A model generated the notes under the pieces. The model did not search any database. It was not told the DNA's origin and was given only the letters and a program-made list of their open reading frames with translations. Both the position numbers and the translations under genes were made by a program. Of a DNA stretch of 7,761 nucleotides, positions 1 to 5,187 are shown one piece after another. Location of the stretch: positions 586-8,346 of the forward strand of contig PQAI01000274.1 of assembly GCA_003105245.1 (NCBI GenBank). Reading direction: 5' to 3'. The stretch comes from Betaproteobacteria bacterium. GTDB lineage: Bacteria > Pseudomonadota > Gammaproteobacteria > Burkholderiales > Usitatibacteraceae. Position 1 is the first letter of the stretch. Each line of letters starts with the position of its first letter.

Positions 1-800
1 CGGTGCGGGTCTCGCTCGAGGTAGTGGCGGTCCTTGAAGGTCCCCGGCTCGCCCTCGTCGATGTTCACCGCCATGTAGCGCGGGCCCGGCTCGGCGCGCA
101 CGATGCGCCACTTGCGGCCCGTAGGGAAGCCGGCGCCTCCCAGCCCGCGCAGCCCCGCGTCCTCCATGGTCCTGACGACGGTCTCGAGGTCGCGCTTGCC
201 GGCGATGCAATCCGCCCACAGCGCGTAGCCTCCGCCCTTGCGGTATTCCGCGTAGCCGATGTGGGAGGTGCGGGGCGCCTTCGTGAGGCCCTCCTTCACC
301 ACCGTGGCGACCTTCTCGGCCGTGGCGTCGCCGAAGGCGTTCTGGCCCACGCACACCGCCGGCGCCTCGGCGCAGCGCCCGATGCAGGGGGCAGCCACGA
401 CGCGCGCGTTCGGGCCCAGCGTGACCTTGAGCCGCTCGAGCAGGCCCTCGGCGCCGGCCATGCGGCAGGAGAGCGTGTCGCAGACGCGCACGGTGAGCTT
501 CGGCGGCGCCTCCTCGCCTTCCTTCACGACGTCGAAGTGGTGGTAGAAGGTCGCGACCTCGAAGACCTCGGCCTGCGAGAGCTTCATGGCCTCCGCGAGC
601 GCCGCGAGGTGCGCGGCCGAAAGGCAGCCGAAGCGGTCCTGCACCCTGTGCAGGTTCTCGATGAGGTATTCGGGCGCGCGCGGCGCATCTCCCAGCAGCG
701 CGGCGATCTCGTCGCGGGCGGCGGCCTCGACCGCGCGGCCCTTCGGGGTCGGGCGGGCCTTGCGGATCTTCGAAAGCGGGATGGCGACGCGGTCGTTCAT
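1..800 (-). CDS. NuoE-NuoF fusion flavoprotein, probable NAD-dependent formate dehydrogenase beta subunit (N-terminal part)
   Basis: The frame is open from ATG at 800 to the window edge: 266 complete codons, so the 3' part is missing. Residues about 25-175 form a NuoE-like thioredoxin-fold [2Fe-2S] domain with all four ligands: C107 and C112 (CDTLSC), C139 and C143 (CIGRC). Residues from about 205 begin a NuoF-like FMN/NADH domain, with the glycine-rich run RGLGGAGFPTGRKW (218-231) and NIDEGEPGTFKDR (246-258). In this family such a subunit passes electrons between NAD(H), FMN and Fe-S clusters in the cytoplasm. NuoE-NuoF fusions are known in tungsten/molybdenum NAD-linked formate dehydrogenases (Methylobacterium Fdh1B type) and in HoxF of soluble hydrogenases. 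The intact 2Fe-2S ligands and the ERDPHR stretch favour the formate dehydrogenase. Complex I is less likely, because there NuoE and NuoF are normally separate and lie inside a nuo operon, whereas this gene begins its own unit. The catalytic subunit would lie beyond the left edge. No strong Shine-Dalgarno is visible before the ATG. Confidence 0.88.
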   Translation of the reverse strand, partial: MNDRVAIPLSKIRKARPTPKGRAVEAAARDEIAALLGDAPRAPEYLIENLHRVQDRFGCLSAAHLAALAEAMKLSQAEVFEVATFYHHFDVVKEGEEAPPKLTVRVCDTLSCRMAGAEGLLERLKVTLGPNARVVAAPCIGRCAEAPAVCVGQNAFGDATAEKVATVVKEGLTKAPRTSHIGYAEYRKGGGYALWADCIAGKRDLETVVRTMEDAGLRGLGGAGFPTGRKWRIVRAEPGPRYMAVNIDEGEPGTFKDRHYLERDPH

Positions 801-896
801 GGCGGGCTCGCGGTTGTCGTCGCGGAGCCGGCTTGGCTGGCGGCTCCCGGGGCCCGGGCCCTCGCGGCACGGCAAGGGCTGGGGAATCAGGCCCTT

Positions 897-940
897 AGAC
901 TACCGAACCCGGGGCGAGTTTGGGCTTGACCCGAGTCAAG
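897..940 (-). promoter_or_regulatory. Candidate FNR/CRP-type dyad with -10-like hexamer upstream of the NuoEF-fusion gene
   Basis: The 155-bp gap between the two flanking genes (801-955) holds a perfect 6-bp inverted repeat, CTTGAC-CCGA-GTCAAG, at 925-940. This fits the TTGA-N6-TCAA pattern of FNR/Anr/FixK-type sites; each half matches the FNR half-site TTGAT at 4 of 5 positions. On the minus strand a -10-like TAGTCT lies at 902-897, about 33 bp from the dyad centre, close to the geometry of a class II activated promoter. The inferred start is near 890, giving a leader of about 90 nt. The dyad also lies 16-31 nt past the stop of the hydrolase gene. It has only 6-bp arms and no T-run, so a terminator is less likely. 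The rest of the gap shows a GGCCGGCC palindrome at 942-949 and nothing else I recognise. Confidence 0.4.
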
Positions 941-955
941 GGGCCGGCCGCGGGG

Positions 956-1651
956 CTACACGACCTTGAGGCGAAGCTCGCCCACCCCTTCCACGAAGCC
1001 GTGCAGGTCGTCGCCGCGCGAGACCGGGCCGACGCCCGAGGGCGTGCCGGTGAAGATGACGTCGCCGGGCTGCAGCTCGAAGTACCGGGAGAGGATCGCG
1101 ACCTGCTCGGCCGTCTTCCAGATCATCTGGTTGAGGTCGCCCTGCTGGCGGATCGTGCCGTTCACCTTCAGCCAGATGGCGCCGTGGTCCGGGTGGCCGA
1201 TCTCGCCGGCCGGAACGATCGCCGTGCACGGGGCGGAGTGCTCGAAGGCCTTTCCGACCTCCCAGGGGCGGCCGAGCTTCTTGGCCTCGCCCTGCAGGTC
1301 GCGGCGCGTCATGTCCAGGCCCACGCCGTAGCCGAAGACGTGCCCGAGGGCCTCGGACACCGGGATGTTCTTCCCGCCGCGGGAGAGCACGGCGACCATC
1401 TCGATCTCGTGGTGCACGTCGGAGGTTTCCGGCGGATAGGGGAAGTCGCGGCCGCAAAGCAGGTTGTCCGGGTTCTTCTGGAAGAAGAACGGCGGCTCCT
1501 TGCTGGGGTCGTGCCCCATCTCCACTGCGTGCGCCTCGTAGTTGCGGCCGATGCAGTAGATGCGGTGAACGGGGACGCGCAGGGCCGAGCCGCGGACGGG
1601 CAGGCTCGGCGCCTCGACGGGCGGGAAGGCGAAACCGGCGGTGGAAGCCAT
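956..1651 (-). CDS. Fumarylacetoacetate hydrolase (FAH) family protein
   Basis: 231 residues, the usual length of single-domain FAHD1/fumarylpyruvate-hydrolase-like members. The core shows IGRNYEAHAVEMG (34-46), HHEIEM (80-85), GYGVGLDMTRRDLQ (107-120), GKAFEHSAP (133-141) and GDVIFTGTPSGVGP (196-209). By family knowledge E82, E84 and D113 should bind the divalent metal, and H41/E44 match the lid His-Glu dyad of FAHD1-type enzymes, so the site looks complete. Members hydrolyse C-C bonds of acylpyruvates (fumarylpyruvate from gentisate, acetylpyruvate) or decarboxylate oxaloacetate; the sequence does not settle the substrate. It is cytosolic, with no signal peptide. The ATG at 1649-1651 has GAAAGG a few bases upstream. 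The gene starts 26 nt after the stop of the solute-binding-protein gene, so it is probably the last gene of that operon. Pairing with an organic-acid-binding protein fits a catabolic role. Confidence 0.93.
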   Translation of the reverse strand: MASTAGFAFPPVEAPSLPVRGSALRVPVHRIYCIGRNYEAHAVEMGHDPSKEPPFFFQKNPDNLLCGRDFPYPPETSDVHHEIEMVAVLSRGGKNIPVSEALGHVFGYGVGLDMTRRDLQGEAKKLGRPWEVGKAFEHSAPCTAIVPAGEIGHPDHGAIWLKVNGTIRQQGDLNQMIWKTAEQVAILSRYFELQPGDVIFTGTPSGVGPVSRGDDLHGFVEGVGELRLKVV

Positions 1652-1677
1652 GGGACCTTTCGATTCGGGAAGGCAGG

Positions 1678-2649
1678 CTACTTCTTCATGCCCGCGACGA
1701 TCTTGCCGTAGACGTCCAGCTCGCTCGAGATCAGCTTCGCGAACTCGGCGGGCGTCATCTTCGAGGGCTCGGCCCCGGCGTCCAGCAGCCGCTTGGCCAC
1801 GGCCGGATCCGCGAGGACCTGCCCCAGCGCCGCGTTGAGGCGGTTCACCACGGCGGCGGGAGTCCTGGCCGGCGCGGAAATGCCCAGCCAGAGCGAGGCG
1901 CGGTAGCCGGCAACGCCGGCCTCCTGCATCGTCGCGACGTTGGGCAGCTCGGGCGAGCGGGAGGTGGTTCCCACCGCCAGGGCCCGGATGGCGCCGCCCT
2001 TGATCTGCCCGAGCACCGCGGGCATCGACCCGAAGAGCACCTGCACCTCGTCGGTCAGCACCGCCTTGGTCGACTCGGCGTTGCTCTTGTACGGGACGTG
2101 CAGCATGTCCGTGCCGGTGGCGTTGAGGAACATGAGCGCGGCCAGGTGCGTGGTGGAGCCATGGCCGGCGGAGCCGTAGTTGAGCTTGCCCGGGTTCTTC
2201 TTCGCGTAGTCGATCAGCTCCTTCACGGAGTTCACGGCGAGCTTCGGGCTGATCACGAGGACGTAGGGCGTCTCGGCGATCATGCCGACGTGCTCGAAGT
2301 CCTTGACGGGGTTGTACTTGACGGTATCGACGGTCAGCGGGCCCACGACGTGCGTGCTGGTCGTGGACATGGTGATCGTGTAGCCGTCGGGCGCCGCGTT
2401 GGCCGCCGCCTGGGTCCCGACGGTGCCGCCCGCGCCGCCCTTGTTCTCGATGATGATCGAGACGCCCAGGACCTTCGACATGGCGTCGGCCGCGATGCGG
2501 CCCACGATGTCGGTGGAGCCGCCCGCCCCGAACGGCACGACCATGGTGATCGTGCGCTCCGGATAGCCCTGCGCGGCGGCCGGCATCGCGGCCAGCAGCG
2601 CCGCCGTTGCGATCAACCCCACTGCGTTCCTGATGTTGACGATGTCCAC
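1678..2649 (-). CDS. Bug/TctC-family tripartite tricarboxylate transporter substrate-binding protein
   Basis: 323 residues from a GTG start, the normal size for Bug receptors. Residues 1-26 are a Sec signal peptide: short n-region with R7, hydrophobic stretch 9-22, then PAAAQ with likely cleavage after A26. The mature part shows the Bug signatures VVPFGAGGSTDIVGR (37-51, with the ligand-pocket Asp D47), ENKGGAGGTVG (69-79), PDGYT (87-91), NYGSAGHGSTTHLA (157-170) and HVPYK (184-188). By family knowledge it binds a small carboxylate in the periplasm, either for a TctAB-type permease or as an extracytoplasmic sensor component. No TctA or TctB gene is in the window, which is common for Bug proteins. 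The GTG start is chosen because it follows a strong Shine-Dalgarno by 5 nt and leaves a proper signal peptide. The frame stays open upstream only because of GC richness. It is second in an operon, 53 nt after the unknown gene and 26 nt before the FAH gene. The ligand is not predictable from sequence. Confidence 0.94.
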   Translation of the reverse strand: MDIVNIRNAVGLIATAALLAAMPAAAQGYPERTITMVVPFGAGGSTDIVGRIAADAMSKVLGVSIIIENKGGAGGTVGTQAAANAAPDGYTITMSTTSTHVVGPLTVDTVKYNPVKDFEHVGMIAETPYVLVISPKLAVNSVKELIDYAKKNPGKLNYGSAGHGSTTHLAALMFLNATGTDMLHVPYKSNAESTKAVLTDEVQVLFGSMPAVLGQIKGGAIRALAVGTTSRSPELPNVATMQEAGVAGYRASLWLGISAPARTPAAVVNRLNAALGQVLADPAVAKRLLDAGAEPSKMTPAEFAKLISSELDVYGKIVAGMKK

Positions 2650-2654
2650 TTGCG

Positions 2655-2663
2655 CTCCTCCCC
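2655..2663 (-). promoter_or_regulatory. Strong Shine-Dalgarno for the GTG start of the Bug protein
   Basis: Read on the minus strand this is GGGGAGGAG, separated by CGCAA (5 nt) from GTG at 2649-2647. It decides the start of a gene whose frame is open far upstream. It lies in the 53-bp gap after the unknown gene; I see no hairpin terminator in that gap, consistent with co-transcription. Confidence 0.75.
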
Positions 2664-2702
2664 TTGTTGTTGTGTGCGTGTCTTCCAGTCCGGATCCGCC
2701 GT

Positions 2703-4082
2703 TCAGGCGCCTGCGCCCCAGGGCTTGATGGCCGCCTTGAGCTGCTTGTAGCCGTCGATGTAGCGGGGACGCTTGGCCCCGTAGACCGAGTCGAACACCT
2801 TCAGCTGCTCGTCCAGCCAGGCCGCGAGCTTCGCGTTGCCGGGGTTGGCCGCCTTGTAGGCCTCGTTGATGAGCACGAAGTGGATGCGCGGGTCGTAGGG
2901 CTGCTTGCTGCCGCCCACCGTCTCGTCGCCCTCCAGCAGGCGCAGCAGCATGGCGTCGGCCGAGCCCAGGGTCTGCTCGTAGATGGGCTCGCCGTGGACG
3001 CGGTACATGACGCTGGTCATGTCCTTGCCGTTGGTCATGGTGAAGCCCATCTGCTTCCAGAGGTCGTTGATGTCGACCTTGGCGCCGGCCTTGTCGAGCA
3101 CGATCTGGCCCCAGGCGCGCAGGACGTCGGGCGCGTCGGCCATGAGGTCGGTCAGGCGGTCGCCGTCGAGGTCGGTCGAGTAGACGACCGTCGGCACCTG
3201 CCGGATCATGTCGTGCAGCATGATGCCGAAGTTGGTGTCGGAGATGTGCTCGTAGATGTCGCCGCCCCAGTTCTCCATCCCCGCCTTGAAGTCCTTCGGC
3301 AGCAGGGCGACGATGGCGTCCACGTTGGCGCGGTGCTCCTCGTAGGCGTCGACGGTGTAGCGGCGCTTGAGCTTGAACTTCGTGCCCTGGAGGAGCCACC
3401 GGAAGATGCCGGCGTTCACCGCGTCCTCCTGCGCCTGCGTGGGCTTGGTGGCCACGCGGCCGATCTGCCCCGTCTCGTGGACCATCTTCAGGAACAGGCG
3501 CGCCGCGTACGCCATGCGCACGCCGGGCGTGTTCATCTCCGAGTGGATGTTGCCGGTATCGGGGTCGACCCGGAACTTCTTCTTGTCCTGCGAGTAGGGC
3601 AGGCCCGGCATGAAGCGGATGTTGGTGATACCGCCGTACGGGCGGACGTTGCAGTAGACGCCCGCGGCCGTGCGCAGGGGCGCGTTGGCCGACTTGCCGG
3701 CCACCACGACCTTCTTGCCGCCCTCGTTCACCATGAAGTCGCCCGCGGTGGACCACTTGAGCGAGGTGTAGTCGAGCTTGCCGAACCACTCGAGCGAGAC
3801 GAGCTTCGTGTCGTGGCGGAACTGCGCCATCATCGGCACGCCGAGGAAGGGCAGGCCCAGGACGTCGAGCGCCATGATGGTGCCGTTCAGCGCGAACATG
3901 TCGGTGAAGGCGTGGGCCACCGGCTTCACGCCGCCCGCGGCGCTGCCGCCCTCCCAGATGATGGCGTCGGGGTAGCCGGTCGGCCGGATGGCCGAGCGCT
4001 TGTAGATCGAGTCCAGGAGCTTGAAGAGGTCGCCGTGCTGTTCTTCCTGGGCGATCTTGACGAGGTCGATGTACGTGGTCAT
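2703..4082 (-). CDS. Conserved-looking soluble protein of unknown function, first gene of a catabolic-type operon
   Basis: 459 residues; I do not recognise the family. No signal peptide, membrane segment, nucleotide-binding loop or cofactor motif is evident, and there is one cysteine (C144). Distinctive stretches are GYPDAIIWEGGSAAGGVKP (36-54), NGTIMALDVLGLPFLGVPMM (66-85), a strand-rich part at 92-130, YGGITNIRFMPGLPYS (149-164), HSEMNTPGVRMAYAARLFLKM (180-200), a basic patch KFKLKRRY (235-242) and an acidic STDLDGDRLTDL (302-313) that resembles a metal-binding loop but is not diagnostic. Helices appear to dominate the C-terminal third. Coding is supported by ordinary protein composition throughout and by a promoter upstream. 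The ATG at 4082-4080 is chosen because upstream in-frame sequence is Arg/Ala/Gly-rich noise and the promoter lies just above it; only a weak AAGG precedes it. It is followed by the Bug protein and FAH genes in the same direction, which suggests a role in organic-acid or aromatic-intermediate metabolism. This is inference from context only. Confidence 0.85.
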   Translation of the reverse strand: MTTYIDLVKIAQEEQHGDLFKLLDSIYKRSAIRPTGYPDAIIWEGGSAAGGVKPVAHAFTDMFALNGTIMALDVLGLPFLGVPMMAQFRHDTKLVSLEWFGKLDYTSLKWSTAGDFMVNEGGKKVVVAGKSANAPLRTAAGVYCNVRPYGGITNIRFMPGLPYSQDKKKFRVDPDTGNIHSEMNTPGVRMAYAARLFLKMVHETGQIGRVATKPTQAQEDAVNAGIFRWLLQGTKFKLKRRYTVDAYEEHRANVDAIVALLPKDFKAGMENWGGDIYEHISDTNFGIMLHDMIRQVPTVVYSTDLDGDRLTDLMADAPDVLRAWGQIVLDKAGAKVDINDLWKQMGFTMTNGKDMTSVMYRVHGEPIYEQTLGSADAMLLRLLEGDETVGGSKQPYDPRIHFVLINEAYKAANPGNAKLAAWLDEQLKVFDSVYGAKRPRYIDGYKQLKAAIKPWGAGA

Positions 4083-4139
4083 GGGAGGGAAGCCTTGCGT
4101 TCGGGGGAGGGGGTGGCCGGGGGCCCGGCCGGACCCGCG

Positions 4140-4169
4140 ATTATCCCATTCCTGCTTCCGGAGCGGCAA
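4140..4169 (-). promoter_or_regulatory. Sigma70-like promoter for the unknown-Bug-FAH operon
   Basis: On the minus strand: TTGCCG (4169-4164), an 18-bp spacer, then GATAAT (4145-4140) preceded by TGG, which gives an extended -10. The -10 matches TATAAT at 5 of 6 positions and the -35 matches TTGACA at 4 of 6. The expected start is near 4133, with a leader of about 50 nt before the ATG at 4082. No alternative promoter is visible between the three genes downstream. Confidence 0.6.
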
Positions 4170-4187
4170 TCTCCCGGCCGCCGGTCC

Positions 4188-4226
4188 TTGACCTGGCGCA
4201 AGCCCCTCGGGGGCCTGTGCCAGAAT
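4188..4226 (+). promoter_or_regulatory. Candidate promoter of the amidotransferase-cyclase operon, possibly leaderless
   Basis: The plus strand carries TTGACCTGGCGCAA at 4188-4201, an imperfect TTGA-N6-TCAA-like dyad (right half GCAA), and TGC-CAGAAT at 4218-4226, an extended -10-like element matching TATAAT at 4 of 6. The dyad centre is 29 bp from the -10 centre. Transcription would begin near 4233, only about 2 nt before the ATG at 4235, and no Shine-Dalgarno precedes that ATG. Both facts fit a leaderless or nearly leaderless mRNA. TTGACC is too far from CAGAAT (27 bp) to be an ordinary -35. The dyad is also about 61 bp upstream of the inferred minus-strand start, so it could serve both directions. 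Confidence 0.35.
4193..4223 (+). repeat. Inverted repeat (hairpin) overlapping the start region of the amidotransferase gene
   Basis: Bases 4193-4206 pair with 4210-4223 around the 3-base loop TCG. The stem is CTGGC/GCCAG outside and GCCCC/GGGGC inside. Between them lie one G-T wobble, a C-G pair, an A-T pair and one A/C mismatch: 13 of 14 positions pair if the wobble is counted. It overlaps the candidate -10 and ends 11 bp before the ATG. No T-run follows on either strand, so a rho-independent terminator is unlikely. It may be an operator or, if transcription starts further upstream, a leader hairpin. Confidence 0.6.
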
Positions 4227-4234
4227 GCCCTCCC

Positions 4235-5158
4235 ATGTGCCGCGCCCTCCTCTACCTCGGCGAGCCCGTCCTGCTGGACAACCTGCTCTACCGGCCCGAT
4301 TCCGCGCTGGTGCGGCAGAGCTACATGCCCAAGATGCTGCACATGCTGAACCTCGCCGGGTTCGGCCTGCGCGCCTGGGACGCGGGTTCGCGGGCACCGG
4401 AAAGGCCCTGGTCCTACGCCTCCACGGAGCTGCCGGTCTTCGACCGCAACCTCAAGAACCTCGCCGAGAAGGTGGAGGCCGGGGCCGTGCTGGCCCACGT
4501 GCGCGGCGTGGCGTACTCGACCGCGGTGGACATCTCGCTCGCGAACGTCCATCCGTTCCAGTTCCCCGGCACGCGCCTCGCGATGGCGCACAACGGCGAC
4601 CTCGCGCGCTTCGCCGAGCTCAAGCCCCTCATCGCGCCCCACGTCCTCCCCGCCATCGCCCGCCAAGTCCGCGGCACCACGGACAGCGAGTGGATCTACG
4701 CCTTGGTGCTCTCCGGCCTTCGCGATCCCTCGGCCGCCCCGGAGGGCGACGAGCTCGTCGATTCCATCACGCGCGCCCTGGCCATCGTCCGTTCCGCCCG
4801 CGAGGCGCTCGGCATCGACGTCTCCTCCTCGGTGAACCTTTTCTTCGCGGACGGCACCCAGCTCGCCGCCGTGCGCTACTGCTTCGACTTCGGCCGCTAC
4901 GCCACGGACGACCCGGCGCGGGTGCACGAGGCCAACCTCAATTTCCTGAGCCTGTGGTACACGCTCGGCCGCGATTACGGCCTGCACGACGGGGAATGGA
5001 GGATGACCGGCGGGGCGGAGGCGGCGAGCTCCATCCTCGTGGCCTCGGAACCGCTCACGCGCGACGTCGCGTCCTGGGTCGAGGTGCCGGAGTATTCTGT
5101 GCTGCACGCCGGCCTGCGCGAAGGCCGGCCGGCCGTGACCCTGCGGCTCCTCGACTGA
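4235..5158 (+). CDS. Class II glutamine amidotransferase (EgtC/YafJ-like)
   Basis: 307 residues. It begins MCR, so removal of Met exposes Cys2, the N-terminal nucleophile of class II (Ntn) amidotransferases. That fixes the start at 4235; an in-frame ATG 18 bases upstream would bury the Cys. Other expected site elements are HVRG (88-91), NVHPF (104-108), AHNGDL (118-123, the N-G-D oxyanion/glutamine site) and TTDSE (148-152). The opening resembles EgtC (gamma-glutamyl hydrolase of ergothioneine synthesis), but it is somewhat longer than typical EgtC and no other ergothioneine gene is nearby. Known chemistry of the fold is hydrolysis of glutamine or a gamma-glutamyl amide; with no synthase domain attached, it probably acts as a hydrolase or hands ammonia to a partner. 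It is cytosolic. The adenylate cyclase gene follows 29 nt downstream, so the two are probably co-transcribed. The substrate is not known. Confidence 0.92.
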   Translation: MCRALLYLGEPVLLDNLLYRPDSALVRQSYMPKMLHMLNLAGFGLRAWDAGSRAPERPWSYASTELPVFDRNLKNLAEKVEAGAVLAHVRGVAYSTAVDISLANVHPFQFPGTRLAMAHNGDLARFAELKPLIAPHVLPAIARQVRGTTDSEWIYALVLSGLRDPSAAPEGDELVDSITRALAIVRSAREALGIDVSSSVNLFFADGTQLAAVRYCFDFGRYATDDPARVHEANLNFLSLWYTLGRDYGLHDGEWRMTGGAEAASSILVASEPLTRDVASWVEVPEYSVLHAGLREGRPAVTLRLLD

Positions 5159-5170
5159 TCCCGCGCGAGC

Positions 5171-5179
5171 GGGGGGAGG
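5171..5179 (+). promoter_or_regulatory. Shine-Dalgarno for the adenylate cyclase
   Basis: GGGGGGAGG lies 8 nt before ATG at 5188. It is the only strong ribosome-binding site in this stretch and selects this start in a frame that is open much further upstream. Confidence 0.7.
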
Positions 5180-5187
5180 CTTCGGAA

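Noticed and set aside
3..929. Long plus-strand open frame antisense to the NuoEF-fusion gene
   Set aside because: It is the mirror frame of a high-GC gene; its product is Arg/Ala/Leu/His-rich with no recognisable motif, while the minus strand gives an unmistakable NuoE/NuoF protein.
925..940. Dyad read as a rho-independent terminator of the FAH gene
   Set aside because: Only 6-bp arms, a 4-base loop and no T-run downstream on the minus strand; a regulator-binding dyad fits better.
2650..3789. Upstream extension of the Bug-protein frame
   Set aside because: The translated extension is Arg/Gly/His-rich noise overlapping the unknown gene in another frame. The Shine-Dalgarno plus GTG at 2649 and the signal peptide fix the real start.
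4193..4223. Hairpin read as a transcription terminator between the divergent operons
   Set aside because: The genes diverge, so nothing needs terminating here, and no T-run follows on either strand.
2664..4349. Plus-strand open frame of about 560 codons antisense to the unknown gene
   Set aside because: Composition (Val/Asp/His/Arg-rich, repetitive) is typical of a shadow frame. The minus-strand frame has natural composition, a good promoter and operon context.
4083..4397. Upstream extension of the unknown protein's frame
   Set aside because: It runs across the promoter region and into the divergent amidotransferase gene; the product is Arg/Ala/Gly-rich with no domain.
4235..5158. Assignment of the amidotransferase as EgtC of an ergothioneine operon
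   Set aside because: The N-terminus is EgtC-like, but no egtB or egtD gene is in the window and the protein is somewhat longer, so only the family call is made.
4225..5187. Upstream extension of the cyclase frame through the amidotransferase gene
   Set aside because: Low-complexity Arg/Pro/Ala product; a strong ribosome-binding site precedes ATG at 5188 and the recognisable domains begin after it.
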